NCBI RefSeq assembly: GCF_013009345.1
Contig: NZ_JABELE010000008.1
Span: 62,001 to 126,000, forward strand
Reading direction: 5' to 3'
Length of the DNA: 64,000 bases
Source: Acinetobacter geminorum
Lineage (GTDB): Bacteria; Pseudomonadota; Gammaproteobacteria; Pseudomonadales; Moraxellaceae
Shown here: positions 52,094 through 61,653 of the stretch, one piece after another
Numbering within the stretch: position 1 is the first letter of the stretch
Layout of the letters: each line of letters begins with the position of its first letter
Translations under genes and position numbers: made by a program
The notes under the pieces: model-generated
What the model was told of the DNA's origin: nothing
What the model saw: only the letters and a program-made list of their open reading frames with translations
Database searches by the model: none

Positions 52094-53308
52094 ATGACTA
52101 AAACTGGCAACCAATTTTCTCAGTCCCTCATCTATATGCTGATTGGCAGTGCAATTATTCTGGCCCTTTCATTAGGTGTCCGTCATGGTTTCGGTCTCTA
52201 CCTTGTACCAATGAGCCATGAATTTGGCTGGGGACAGCATGTTTTTAGTCTTGCGATAGCCATGCAGAACCTGATCTGGGGAGCTGTTCAGCCTTTTACC
52301 GGGGCAATTGCAGATAAATATGGCAGTAAAGTTGTAGTTGCTGTTGGTGGCTTACTTTATACCCTAGGTCTACTTTTAATGGCTTTTAGTTCAAGTGTAC
52401 TCATTTTGAATTTAAGCTTAGGTCTTATTATTGGTTTAGCTTTATCAGCAACCTCTTTTACGGTTTTACTGAGTGCAGTAGGCCGAGCCGCCCCTCCAGA
52501 AAAAAGAAGTATGGCAATGGGTATTGCCAGTGCAGCAGGCTCTTTTGGTCAGTTTATTATGCTACCTTCCACCCTTCTCTTACTTAAAACGGTAGGATGG
52601 TCGTCAGCTTTAATGGTGAGTGCGTTGTTAATTGCGCTTATCATTCCCCTAGCGTGGATGCTAAAAGGACCAAGCAACCAAACGCCAAAAGCAATTACTC
52701 AACCTCAGCTCACATTTAAACAAGTACTGAATATTGCTAGAAAACATAAGCCATTCTGGTGGTTAGCTTTAGGCTTTTTAGTGTGTGGATTTCAGGTGGT
52801 CTTCTTAGGTGTTCATCTACCGGGCTATTTAATAGATCACGGCTTTGATGCAGCTACAGGTACTGTGTTTCTAGCCCTAGTAGGACTATTTAATATTGTA
52901 GGAACTTATGGGGCAGGTTGGCTAGGAGATCGATTCTCAAAACCTAAATTATTAATGGCGCTTTACGGTAGCCGAGGCATCGCAATCATCGCATTTTTAC
53001 TATTACCTCTAAGCACTTATACGGTATATGCTTTTGGCGTCATTATGGGACTTTTATGGCTCTCTACAGTTCCACTTACCAACGGCATTGTCGCAAATAT
53101 GTTCGGTGTTAAATACCTTTCAATGCTCAGTGGTATTGTGTTTTTCACCCATCAAGTCGGTTCTTTCTTTGGCGGTTGGCTTGGCGGTGTTAACCATGAT
53201 TTAACAGGTAATTACAATGCGATTTGGCTATGTTCAATAGCATTGAGTATATTAGGGGTAATCGTACATTTCTTTGTAAATGAGGAGGCTGTTATTCATG
53301 ACGCATAA
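52094..53308 (+). CDS. MFS transporter
   Basis: 404 residues, 12 helices. It resembles the oxalate/formate antiporter-like and monocarboxylate MFS branch (RHGFGLYLVPMSHEFGWGQHVFSLAIAMQNLIWGAVQPFTGAIADKYGSK, and FLGVHLPGYLIDHGFDAATGTVFLALVGLFNIVGTYGAGWLGDRF). Substrate unknown. An AGGAGG site in its last codons serves the overlapping 44-residue gene. Confidence 0.75.
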   Translation: MTKTGNQFSQSLIYMLIGSAIILALSLGVRHGFGLYLVPMSHEFGWGQHVFSLAIAMQNLIWGAVQPFTGAIADKYGSKVVVAVGGLLYTLGLLLMAFSSSVLILNLSLGLIIGLALSATSFTVLLSAVGRAAPPEKRSMAMGIASAAGSFGQFIMLPSTLLLLKTVGWSSALMVSALLIALIIPLAWMLKGPSNQTPKAITQPQLTFKQVLNIARKHKPFWWLALGFLVCGFQVVFLGVHLPGYLIDHGFDAATGTVFLALVGLFNIVGTYGAGWLGDRFSKPKLLMALYGSRGIAIIAFLLLPLSTYTVYAFGVIMGLLWLSTVPLTNGIVANMFGVKYLSMLSGIVFFTHQVGSFFGGWLGGVNHDLTGNYNAIWLCSIALSILGVIVHFFVNEEAVIHDA

Positions 53309-53432
53309 TGCCTTACTTTTGAAAACAATTATGACTTTGCTCGTGATTACTCTGCTGGCCTGTTCAATCATTTTATGGAAACAAACTCCTGATTTGTTTG
53401 TATATTTTAATCAAGCATTTTGTGCTCACTAG
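53298..53432 (+). CDS. 44-residue single-helix membrane protein coupled to the MFS gene
   Basis: Overlaps the MFS gene by 11 bases in another frame. A perfect AGGAGG (53283-53288) lies 9 bases before the ATG at 53298. Protein: short polar start, transmembrane helix (about 8-28; LKTIMTLLVITLLACSIILW) and a 16-residue tail ending FCAH. It may be an auxiliary peptide for the transporter. No family is recognised. Confidence 0.6.
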   Translation: MTHNALLLKTIMTLLVITLLACSIILWKQTPDLFVYFNQAFCAH

Positions 53433-53502
53433 AGATATAGACAACCAGACGCATACAGCAAATTGTCATAAAAATATAAAAAACCTATGGTCTAATGAAA
53501 AT

Positions 53503-53532
53503 AAAAAAGCCCGCAAGTTTGCGGGCTTTTTT
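53503..53532. terminator. Bidirectional terminator, MFS unit / sthA
   Basis: Stem AAAAAAGCCCGCAA / TTGCGGGCTTTTTT between convergent genes. Confidence 0.9.
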
Positions 53533-53551
53533 ATGAAAAACTTATTTAAAA

Positions 53552-54964
53552 TCAAAACAAACGATTCATACCATTAAGCGCAGCTACACGATATGCTTCT
53601 GCCATTGTTGGATAGTTAAATGTTGTTTCAACAAAATATTTCAGAGTATTATTTGGGCTGTGCATAACTGCTTGCCCAATGTGGATAATTTCGGCAGCGT
53701 TATTACCAAAACAGTGAATACCTAAAATTTCCATAGTGTCACGGTGGAAAAGAATTTTTAACTCCCCCACTGTATCACCAGTAATTTGTGCACGAGCTAA
53801 ATGACGGAAAGAAGCTTGACCTACTTCATACGGAATTTTCTCTTCCGTCAATTCTTGTTCATTTTTACCAATTGATGAGATTTCCGGAATAGTATAAATA
53901 CCTGTTGGGATATCACGTACTGGCTTCGCATCTTCACCACTCATGTTTGCGCCAGCACAGCGCCCTTGGTCATAAGCAGCAGAAGCAAGTGATGGCCAAC
54001 CAATCACGTCACCAGCAGCATAGATATTTTCAACTTCAGTTTGATATTGATCATTTACTGAAAGTTGACCACGGTTATTTGGTACCAACCCAACATTCTC
54101 AAGACCTAAACCTTCAGTGTTTCCTGAACGACCGTTACACCAAAGAATCGCATCGGCTTTAATCTTTTTACCACTTTGTAAGTGTAGTACAACATGGTCG
54201 TCAAACGTTTCTAGGTGATCCATTTGCTCATTGTGACGAATCAATACACCTTGTTCACGTAAGTGATAAGACAATGCATCAGCAATTTCATCATCTAGAT
54301 AACTTAATAGTTTTTGCTGAGTATTAATCAAGTCAACTTTATGGTCTAAACCGATAAAGATTGAGGCATATTCACAGCCAATAACACCTGCGCCGTAAAT
54401 AATGATTTTTTGAATTGAATAATCAAGATCAAGAATTTTGTCTGAATCAAATACACGAGGATGATCAAAGTCTAAACCTTGTGGATGATAAGGACGACTA
54501 CCTGTCGCAATTACGATTTGCTTACAGATGATTGTTTCTTTAATGCCTTCATGGCTAAAAACTAAAACTGTATTTTTATCTTGAATATATGCACGGCCAT
54601 GAAATACGCCGATTTTGTTGCGGTCATAAAAGCGTGTATGCGTATCAACCTGTTGTTGAATCACTTTGTGTGCATTACGCAAAACCTGTTTCATGGTGAA
54701 CTGTTTCCATTCACCTACTTTTTGAAACATTGGATCGCGCTGATAGCGGATAATACTAGAAACTGTTTGACGTAATGCTTTACTTGGAATGGTACCAACG
54801 TGTGCACAGTTACCACCCAGTTGATCACGCACATCTACAATTGCAACACGCTTACCCGCTTTTGCAAGCTTCATTGCCGCGCCTTCACCTGCAGGTCCAG
54901 AACCGAGAACTACCGCATCGTATTTAACGAAATTCCCACTAACGACCTCTTTTTTACGTGGCAT
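53552..54964 (-). CDS. sthA: Soluble pyridine nucleotide transhydrogenase
   Basis: Flavoprotein that balances NADPH and NADH. 470 residues from the ATG at 54964 (MPRKKEVVSGN), which has AAGGAG 6 bases upstream. Start codons further up are less likely. FAD site VVLGSGPAGEGAAMKLAKAGKRVAIVD. In GGNCAHVGTIPSKALR the second Cys of the redox disulfide is Thr, the trait that separates SthA from dihydrolipoamide dehydrogenase and glutathione reductase. NAD site IIYGAGVIGCEYASIF and the C-terminal HCFGNNAAEIIHIGQAVMH follow. Confidence 0.93.
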   Translation of the reverse strand: MPRKKEVVSGNFVKYDAVVLGSGPAGEGAAMKLAKAGKRVAIVDVRDQLGGNCAHVGTIPSKALRQTVSSIIRYQRDPMFQKVGEWKQFTMKQVLRNAHKVIQQQVDTHTRFYDRNKIGVFHGRAYIQDKNTVLVFSHEGIKETIICKQIVIATGSRPYHPQGLDFDHPRVFDSDKILDLDYSIQKIIIYGAGVIGCEYASIFIGLDHKVDLINTQQKLLSYLDDEIADALSYHLREQGVLIRHNEQMDHLETFDDHVVLHLQSGKKIKADAILWCNGRSGNTEGLGLENVGLVPNNRGQLSVNDQYQTEVENIYAAGDVIGWPSLASAAYDQGRCAGANMSGEDAKPVRDIPTGIYTIPEISSIGKNEQELTEEKIPYEVGQASFRHLARAQITGDTVGELKILFHRDTMEILGIHCFGNNAAEIIHIGQAVMHSPNNTLKYFVETTFNYPTMAEAYRVAALNGMNRLF

Positions 54965-55160
54965 TGAAAGCTCCTTCCTCACTTGAATGACCATATTTTA
55001 TAATAAATTATGGCTAATATGCGGTGAATTTATGTATTTCTCAACCCTATATTTCTGAATAACCACATTTATTATATGAATAGTTATTTTCCGCTATTAA
55101 CTGCAGAAGTTCGCTATAATACAATGTCAATGTCTCTATAAACGAGTGGAAAAGTTAAAT

Positions 55161-56174
55161 ATGTCAGAACACCGTAAACCTGAACAGGGTGTAAAACTTC
55201 GTGGCGCAGAAAAAGTCGCAAGAATTCCTGTAAAAGTTGTACCTACGGTTGAAGTGCCGCGTAAACCTGACTGGATTCGTGTCAAGATGACGGCACCAGA
55301 AGAAGTTCAGCGTATTAAAACCACTTTACGTGCTCAAAAACTCCATACCGTTTGTGAAGAAGCTGCTTGTCCAAACCTTCCAGAATGCTTTGGCGGTGGT
55401 ACAGCAACATTCATGATCATGGGTGATATTTGTACACGTCGTTGCCCTTTCTGTGATGTAGCACATGGCCGTCCAAATGCACTCGATGCAGATGAGCCTC
55501 GTCACATGGCAGAGACAATTGCTAATCTTAAGCTCAAATATGCAGTAATTACTTCGGTTGACCGTGATGACTTACTTGACGGTGGTGCACAACACTTTGT
55601 GGACTGTATCAAAGAAGCTCGTGCACTAAGCCCAAATACATTGCTTGAGATTTTAGTACCAGATTTCCGCGGACGTATGGATATTGCTTTACGCATTATG
55701 ACTGAATGTCCACCAGACGTATTTAACCACAACATCGAGACTGTGCCACGTCTATATAAAGCGATGCGCCCAGGTTCAGACTATCAACATTCTTTAAACT
55801 TATTAAAAATGTTTAAAGAATATTGCCCTGATATCCCAACAAAATGTGGTTTGATGGTGGGTATCGGTGAAACTGAAGAAGAAGTTATTGCATTGCTTGA
55901 TGACTTGCGTGCTCACGATGTTGACTATGTGACTATTGGTCAATACTTACAACCTTCTAAACAACACGCGCCAATTGACCGCTTTGTAACACCAGAAGAG
56001 TTCGAACGTTATGCCGAGCATGGCCGTAAGCTTGGCTTTAGAAATATTTGGTCTGCACCAATGGTGCGTTCAAGTTACTTTGCTGATCGTCAATACCACG
56101 GTGAACCCGTACCAGAAGTTCGTCGCAAAGTAGATCCAGCTAAAAAAATCGCTGTTCAAGTTGTCGAAGCTTAA
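55161..56174 (+). CDS. lipA: Lipoyl synthase
   Basis: Radical-SAM enzyme inserting two sulfurs into octanoyl groups on lipoyl domains. 337 residues from the ATG at 55161; a GTG at 55146 is possible. Both clusters are visible: auxiliary C-x4-C-x5-C (CEEAACPNLPEC) and radical SAM CTRRCPFCD. A conserved GLMVGIGETEEEVIALLDDL and the C-terminal PMVRSSYFADRQY motif (the conserved Ser ligates the auxiliary cluster) complete it. Monocistronic, divergent from sthA. Confidence 0.95.
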   Translation: MSEHRKPEQGVKLRGAEKVARIPVKVVPTVEVPRKPDWIRVKMTAPEEVQRIKTTLRAQKLHTVCEEAACPNLPECFGGGTATFMIMGDICTRRCPFCDVAHGRPNALDADEPRHMAETIANLKLKYAVITSVDRDDLLDGGAQHFVDCIKEARALSPNTLLEILVPDFRGRMDIALRIMTECPPDVFNHNIETVPRLYKAMRPGSDYQHSLNLLKMFKEYCPDIPTKCGLMVGIGETEEEVIALLDDLRAHDVDYVTIGQYLQPSKQHAPIDRFVTPEEFERYAEHGRKLGFRNIWSAPMVRSSYFADRQYHGEPVPEVRRKVDPAKKIAVQVVEA

Positions 56175-56189
56175 AAATTAAATATCTAT

Positions 56190-56217
56190 AAAAGCCCTCT
56201 ACTTCAGAGGGCTTTTT
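56190..56217 (+). terminator. Terminator after lipA
   Basis: Stem AAAAGCCCTCT / AGAGGGCTTTT with a 5-base loop and T tail. Confidence 0.9.
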
Positions 56218-56451
56218 ATTTGTATAAGAAAATCAATAACATTTCTTGACAAATCGATAAAACAACCCATTACACTTTCACTTAAAAATATCTTATACCT
56301 AAAAGTACGATATATCCCTGCTCTAGCATATACATCAATTGCGACATAAAAAATTAAATTTAAACAGCATTAAAATTAGCTAGTTAAGCCTTAAATCTCT
56401 CCTCGCTTTTTGTAACTTCTAACTTGAGGACTTATCTAGCAAGGAGCAAGT

Positions 56452-58917
56452 ATGGTTTTCCTACTCTTTGTTTTAAGCATTGTCATTCAGCTTTTTACAA
56501 TATGGGCAATTTTCTTTTTTAACCTAAATCGCGTCATTGGCAGTGTTATTACGATTGTGGTAGCTATATTTACTGCACTCATATTAACGCCATGGGCTCT
56601 CATTTTAGGTATTCCACTTATTGCCCTTAGTATCATTATTTTATTTGCACCATTACGCTTTAACCTAATTACTCAACCTGCATATAAAACTTTAGCAAAC
56701 TCAATGCCGAGCATCAGTACGACTGAACAAGAGGCTTTAGAGGCAGGTACCAGTTGGTGGGAAAAAGAGTTGTTTATGGGGGCACCTGATTGGTCTCAGT
56801 TTGAAAAGTACCCCTACCCAACCTTGTCAGCAGAAGAACAAAGTTTTATAGACAATGAAGTTGAGCTCCTTTGTAGCATGCTAGATGAATGGGAGATTCA
56901 TCATCACTTAAAAGATCTGCCACCTGAAGTTTGGCAATTTATTAAAGATAAAGGTTTTTTAGGCCTCATTATTCCAAAGTCCTTTGGTGGCAAAGAATTT
57001 AGCTCATTTGCCCAAAGCCGTATTATGACCAAAATTGCTTCACGCTCACTCACCACAGCTGTGAGTTGTATGGTTCCAAACTCGTTAGGACCAGGTGAGC
57101 TACTCATGCACTACGGTACAGATGCACAAAAGCAGCAATATTTACCGGGCCTTGCTAAAGGTGAGGAAATTCCATGTTTTGGTTTAACTAGCCCAGAAGC
57201 AGGTTCAGATGCAGGCGCCATTCCAGATTCAGGTGTTGTTTGCTACGGCGAATATGAAGGTGCTCAAGTCCTTGGACTTCGCATGAATTTCTCTAAACGC
57301 TGGATTACGCTTGCACCAATTGCAACTGTTGTTGGTCTAGCATTTAAACTTTATGACCCTGAAGGTCTACTCGGCGATAAAAATAAAACCGAATACGGTA
57401 TTACCTGTGCACTCATCCCTGCAAGCCATGCGGGTGTAAAAATAGGAGCACGTCATTATCCCGGCTCTCCATTTATGAATGGAACAGTAGAAGGAAAAGA
57501 TGTTTTTATTCCTATTGACTGGATTATTGGTGGTCAAGAAAATGCCGGAAAAGGCTGGCGCATGCTCATGGAATGTTTAGGTGTGGGCCGAGGTATTTCC
57601 CTTCCAGCATTAGCCACAGCCGCAGGTGAAATGAGCTATTTAACCGTTGGTGCTTTTGCGAAAATTCGCCAGCAATTTAATATTTCTGTCGGTAAATTTG
57701 AAGGCGTACAAGAAGCAACCAGTGAAATTGCCAGCGATGCCTACATGCTTGAAGCATTCCGTTATTTAGTCACATGTGGCCTAAACCAAGGTGGAACACC
57801 TGCCGTGATGACCGCCATGGCAAAATATTATGCAACTGAAACAATGCGTAAAGTCGTTAATCACGGAATGGATATTGCTGGAGGACGAGCAATTCAACTC
57901 GGGCCACGTAATTTCCTTGCCCTTACATATCAAGCGATTCCGATTGCTATCACGGTAGAAGGCGCAAATATTTTGACCCGTTCATTGATGATTTTTGGCC
58001 AAGGCTCAATGCGTTGTCACCCTTATCTATTTGAAGAGTTGCAACTCCTTCAATCTGAAGACAAAAATAACTCAGTCAAAAAATTTGATGATTTATTATT
58101 CAAACATTTAGCCTATACCTTTAACCGTGGTGCAAGATCATTTGCTTACGGTTGGACAGGTGGCTCAAGCGATGCGCCTCAGTCAGCAGATCAATTCACC
58201 GCAAGTTACTATAAAACGATTAATCGTTTTAGTGCCAACTTCGCACTTGTTTCAGATATGTCACTTGGTTTACTTGCAGGAGACCTAAAACGCAAAGAAA
58301 TGTTATCAGGACGCTTGGCAGATATTCACGCGCACCTCTTTATTTCTACTGCGATTTTAAAATTTTATGAAGCTGGCCAAAAAACTGAAGCCGAACAACT
58401 TCATGCAAAATTAGCGCTACAAAAAGCTTTCTTGAATATTCAGGAAGCATTTTGGGGATTATTTGAAAACTTCCCAGCTAAACTTCCGGCAGCATTTGTA
58501 AAATGGATCTGTTTCCCTTTTGGTCGTGTCATTTCAAAACCAGATGATGAGTTAAAACAACAAGTCGCTGAACTTATGATGCAAGAGCATCCTTTTAGAG
58601 AGCAGCTTAAGCATCACGTATTTTATTCAACCAAAGCCGATGATGTGACTGGACGTTTAGAACATACATTCCAAATTCTACGAACACTTGAACCACTTTG
58701 GGATAAGTTTAAAAAAGCTGAATCTAAAGGCAAATTTACAGGACTGACTTTCGAAGAGAATATTCAACAAGCGATAAAAGAAGGTTTTATTTCTGAAAGC
58801 GAAGCTCAACAACTATTGCAATACAACGCAATTCGATTCGACAGCATGCTTACAGATGTATTTGATGAAGATTTAAATAAAGATCTTCCTTTGTCAAACC
58901 CTCATCAAATAGTGTGA
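56452..58917 (+). CDS. fadE: Acyl-CoA dehydrogenase FadE
   Basis: First step of fatty-acid beta-oxidation. 821 residues, close to E. coli FadE (814), with two hydrophobic segments at the N-terminus (about 2-25 and 30-65) that anchor it to the membrane. The core (about 90-600) shows acyl-CoA dehydrogenase traits: CFGLTSPEAGSDAGAIPDSG, the FAD-binding region and MDIAGGRAIQLGPRNFLALTYQAIPIAITVEGANILTRSLMIFGQGSMRCHPY. A DUF1974-type C-terminal region completes it. The ribosome binding site AAGGAG precedes the ATG. Acinetobacter has several such genes; monocistronic here. Confidence 0.9.
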   Translation: MVFLLFVLSIVIQLFTIWAIFFFNLNRVIGSVITIVVAIFTALILTPWALILGIPLIALSIIILFAPLRFNLITQPAYKTLANSMPSISTTEQEALEAGTSWWEKELFMGAPDWSQFEKYPYPTLSAEEQSFIDNEVELLCSMLDEWEIHHHLKDLPPEVWQFIKDKGFLGLIIPKSFGGKEFSSFAQSRIMTKIASRSLTTAVSCMVPNSLGPGELLMHYGTDAQKQQYLPGLAKGEEIPCFGLTSPEAGSDAGAIPDSGVVCYGEYEGAQVLGLRMNFSKRWITLAPIATVVGLAFKLYDPEGLLGDKNKTEYGITCALIPASHAGVKIGARHYPGSPFMNGTVEGKDVFIPIDWIIGGQENAGKGWRMLMECLGVGRGISLPALATAAGEMSYLTVGAFAKIRQQFNISVGKFEGVQEATSEIASDAYMLEAFRYLVTCGLNQGGTPAVMTAMAKYYATETMRKVVNHGMDIAGGRAIQLGPRNFLALTYQAIPIAITVEGANILTRSLMIFGQGSMRCHPYLFEELQLLQSEDKNNSVKKFDDLLFKHLAYTFNRGARSFAYGWTGGSSDAPQSADQFTASYYKTINRFSANFALVSDMSLGLLAGDLKRKEMLSGRLADIHAHLFISTAILKFYEAGQKTEAEQLHAKLALQKAFLNIQEAFWGLFENFPAKLPAAFVKWICFPFGRVISKPDDELKQQVAELMMQEHPFREQLKHHVFYSTKADDVTGRLEHTFQILRTLEPLWDKFKKAESKGKFTGLTFEENIQQAIKEGFISESEAQQLLQYNAIRFDSMLTDVFDEDLNKDLPLSNPHQIV

Positions 58918-59020
58918 CTGGTGCCTCCACTAATTCACTATTGCAATCATTTTTGATTCGCATTAATTAATAAATAACCATAAAAGCGTCACTCGACGCT
59001 TTTATTTTTAGGAGAAATTA

Positions 59021-59404
59021 ATGTCTAAGCAAGATTACGAAAATGGATTAAAAGTTCGCACAGAAGTGATGGGAGAAGCTTTTGTAAAACGTGCCCAAGA
59101 AAACACCGTACCCTTTACTCAGCCTTTACAAGACTGGATTAACGAACATGCATGGGGATCGACTTGGCAACGTGAAGGTGTACTTCCACGTAAATATCGC
59201 TCATTAATAACTTTAGCTATGCTAACCGCACTTAAATCGCCAACTGAACTCAAAGGCCATGTTCGTGGTGCACTAAACAATGGTTGTACAGTTGAAGAGA
59301 TTCAAGAAACTTTATTGCACAGCCTACCATATTGCGGCGCACCTGCTACTCAAGAAGCTTTTCGTGCTGCTTTAGAAGTAATTCAAGAATATCAACAAAA
59401 ATAA
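59021..59404 (+). CDS. Carboxymuconolactone decarboxylase family protein
   Basis: 127 residues, PcaC-like fold with AhpD-type helices. KYRSLITLAMLTALKSPTELKGHVRGALNNGCTVEEIQETLLHSLPYCGAPATQEAFRAAL matches the CMD family, including the His and Cys near LLHSLPYCGAP. True PcaC acts in the protocatechuate branch of the beta-ketoadipate pathway; no other pca gene is near, so the substrate is uncertain. Confidence 0.8.
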   Translation: MSKQDYENGLKVRTEVMGEAFVKRAQENTVPFTQPLQDWINEHAWGSTWQREGVLPRKYRSLITLAMLTALKSPTELKGHVRGALNNGCTVEEIQETLLHSLPYCGAPATQEAFRAALEVIQEYQQK

Positions 59405-59412
59405 CTTCAATA

Positions 59413-59435
59413 TGAGCCAGCACTGTACTGGCTCA
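59413..59435. terminator. Hairpin between the CMD gene and a convergent gene
   Basis: Perfect 8-bp stem TGAGCCAG / CTGGCTCA with a 7-base loop; T tract weak (CTTTG). Confidence 0.55.
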
Positions 59436-59442
59436 CTTTGAC

Positions 59443-59979
59443 CTAATTTAATTTAGTCGAATAAATACTTAAATTACGATCACCAATTATAATAGCCTGA
59501 CGACAGATTCCTTCTGCTTTACGCTGCTTTTCAAAAACTGCAGCTAACATTGGTTCGAAACTATCAAAAAAGCAGATTTCATTTTGATCTATAGAATAAA
59601 TGAGCGACTGATTACCAACGCCATCCAAAGTATCGTAGTACACAATCACCATTTTTCCGTTTTGAATTGCAGCTTGAATATCTTGATAGCTCAGCGCTGG
59701 TCCAGTTGGAATTTTTAATACCTTTGCTTCTTTATAGCTCATACGTTCGCTGGGGCTAATGCTAGGATCCTCATCTGAATGAAATGACACTTCAAATCCT
59801 AGTTTCTTTAAAGCAACAGCTAAGGCAATCGTATAGGTGCCTTCTTCATCGTGTCGGCAAACATTAATCAACTCAGCAACATCAATTTGTACTCCATGAT
59901 GTTGAAGTAACATCCAAACTGCAAAAACGCCACAGTTTGACTCTAGGCGTGCCAACGACTCGGGAATATTTAATGCCAT
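59443..59979 (-). CDS. C39-like cysteine-peptidase-fold protein, possibly inactive
   Basis: 178 residues, no signal peptide. The N-terminal ESNCGVFAVWMLLQHHGVQIDVAELINVCRHDEEGTYTIALAVALKKLGFEV is the C39-like papain-fold start, with candidate catalytic Cys16. The region where the catalytic His should lie reads VGNQSLIYSIDQNEICFFDS, so Asn/Gln stands where His is expected; the Asp is present. It could be a non-proteolytic binding protein or use another His. Cytoplasmic by lack of signal. Function unknown. Confidence 0.6.
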   Translation of the reverse strand: MALNIPESLARLESNCGVFAVWMLLQHHGVQIDVAELINVCRHDEEGTYTIALAVALKKLGFEVSFHSDEDPSISPSERMSYKEAKVLKIPTGPALSYQDIQAAIQNGKMVIVYYDTLDGVGNQSLIYSIDQNEICFFDSFEPMLAAVFEKQRKAEGICRQAIIIGDRNLSIYSTKLN

Positions 59980-60064
59980 AATTAGAATCTAAAGTGATAA
60001 TTACGCAGATAATAAACAAAACTGGATTGGCACTAAAAGCTTTTCCAAGTACAATGTTTCGCTA

Positions 60065-60160
60065 GTCGAGGGATGCTGCGACAAATGATCGGCACTAAAG
60101 ATCAATTTGCCAGGCTCGACGATCGGTTAAACACTCGTTTTAACCAACAACGGCATCCGC
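60065..60160 (+). promoter_or_regulatory. S-adenosylhomocysteine (SAH) riboswitch
   Basis: The leader of ahcY matches the SAH-riboswitch plan. GTCGAG (60065-60070) pairs with CTCGAC (60115-60120); GGATGC (60071-60076) can pair with GCATCC (60153-60158) as the pseudoknot. A GGTTAA / TTAACC hairpin (60125-60144) lies between. The conserved TGCGAC, CCAGGCTCG and AACGGC stretches are at the expected places. Family knowledge: this class turns on SAH-recycling genes when SAH builds up, which fits the gene 41 bases downstream. Confidence 0.85.
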
Positions 60161-60200
60161 GAACAGAATGATCAATACTATTTTTTCCTAGGAGATCCTG

Positions 60201-61583
60201 ATGAACGCGGTTAATGCTTCATTTACAGATTACAAAGTTGCTGACATCTCTCTTGCTGACTACGGCCGTAAAGAAATCAAACTTGCTGAAGCAGAAATGC
60301 CAGCTTTGATCGGCTTACGTAAACGCTATGCAGCTTCTAAACCACTTGCTGGCGCAAAAATTCTTGGTTGTATTCACATGACCATTCAAACAGCTGTTCT
60401 TATTGAAACGCTTGTTGAATTAGGTGCTGAAGTACGCTGGACATCATGTAACATTTTCTCTACTCAAGACCATGCTGCTGCTGCAATTGCTGCTCGCGGT
60501 ATTCCAGTTTTTGCTTGGAAAGGTGAAACTGAAGAAGAATATGTATGGTGCCTTGAACAACAGATCAATGTAAATGGTCAACCTTGGGATGCCAACATGA
60601 TTTTGGACGATGGCGGTGATTTAACTGCTCTTGTTCATGAAAAATACCCTGCTCTTTTAGAACGTATTCACGGTATTACTGAAGAAACTACAACAGGTGT
60701 TCAACGTCTTATCGAAATGTGGAAAGACGGTTCTTTGAAAGTTCCTGCAATTAACGTAAATGACTCAGTTACTAAATCTAAAAACGACAACAAATATGGT
60801 TGCCGTCACTCATTAAATGACGCGATCAAACGTGCAACTGACATGCTTTTGTCTGGTCGCCGTGCACTTGTAGTTGGTTATGGTGATGTAGGTAAAGGTT
60901 CTGCTCAATCTTTACGTCAAGAAGGTATGATCGTTCGTGTAACAGAAGTTGACCCAATTTGTGCAATGCAAGCATGTATGGACGGCTATGAAGTTGTATC
61001 TCCATATAAAAACGGCGTACAAACAGGCAAAAAAGAAGATATTAACCACGATCTTCTTGGCAACACTGACCTTGTTGTAACAACAACTGGTAACTACCAC
61101 GTGTGTGATGCCGCAATGCTAGACAGCTTAAAAGCTGGTGCAGTTGTATGTAACATCGGTCACTTCGATACAGAAATTGACACTGCGTATTTACGTGGTT
61201 ACAAGTGGGTTGAAGTTAAGCCACAAGTTCACCAAGTTTATCGTTCAGAAGACGAAAACAACTACCTTATCCTTCTTTCTGAAGGTCGCCTTGTAAACCT
61301 AGGTAATGCAACTGGTCACCCATCACGTGTAATGGATGGTTCTTTTGCTAACCAAGTTCTAGGACAAATTCACTTATTCCAAGAGAAATTTGCTGATCTT
61401 CCTGCAAATGAGAAAGCTGCAAAAATTCGTGTAGAAGTTCTTCCTAAGAAACTTGACGAAGAAGTTGCTGCTGCAATGGTTGCAGGTTTCGGTGGTGTAC
61501 TTACTCAGTTAACTCAAGAGCAAGCCGATTATTTAGGTGTTGCTGTTGAGGGACCATTCAAATCTGACGCTTACAAATACTAA
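60201..61583 (+). CDS. ahcY: Adenosylhomocysteinase (SAH hydrolase)
   Basis: Splits SAH to adenosine and homocysteine with bound NAD+, ending product inhibition of methyltransferases. 460 residues. Motifs: LGCIHMTIQTAVLIETL, DDGGDLTALVH, EETTTGVQRL, the NAD loop VVGYGDVGKGSAQSLR, and the C-terminal FKSDAYKY with Lys and Tyr for the neighbouring subunit's NAD. RBS AGGAG. Controlled by the SAH riboswitch upstream. Codon bias suggests high expression. Confidence 0.96.
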   Translation: MNAVNASFTDYKVADISLADYGRKEIKLAEAEMPALIGLRKRYAASKPLAGAKILGCIHMTIQTAVLIETLVELGAEVRWTSCNIFSTQDHAAAAIAARGIPVFAWKGETEEEYVWCLEQQINVNGQPWDANMILDDGGDLTALVHEKYPALLERIHGITEETTTGVQRLIEMWKDGSLKVPAINVNDSVTKSKNDNKYGCRHSLNDAIKRATDMLLSGRRALVVGYGDVGKGSAQSLRQEGMIVRVTEVDPICAMQACMDGYEVVSPYKNGVQTGKKEDINHDLLGNTDLVVTTTGNYHVCDAAMLDSLKAGAVVCNIGHFDTEIDTAYLRGYKWVEVKPQVHQVYRSEDENNYLILLSEGRLVNLGNATGHPSRVMDGSFANQVLGQIHLFQEKFADLPANEKAAKIRVEVLPKKLDEEVAAAMVAGFGGVLTQLTQEQADYLGVAVEGPFKSDAYKY

Positions 61584-61589
61584 GAACTT

Positions 61590-61621
61590 AAGGGCAGACG
61601 GTGAACCGACTGCCCTTTTTT
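61590..61621 (+). terminator. Terminator between ahcY and metF
   Basis: Stem AAGGGCAG / CTGCCCTT with an inner CGGT / ACCG extension and a T6 tail; only about 30 bases before metF, so metF gets read-through or its own promoter. Confidence 0.85.
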
Positions 61622-61653
61622 CTAAAATGTTTCGCTGTTTACAAGGATTTGAC

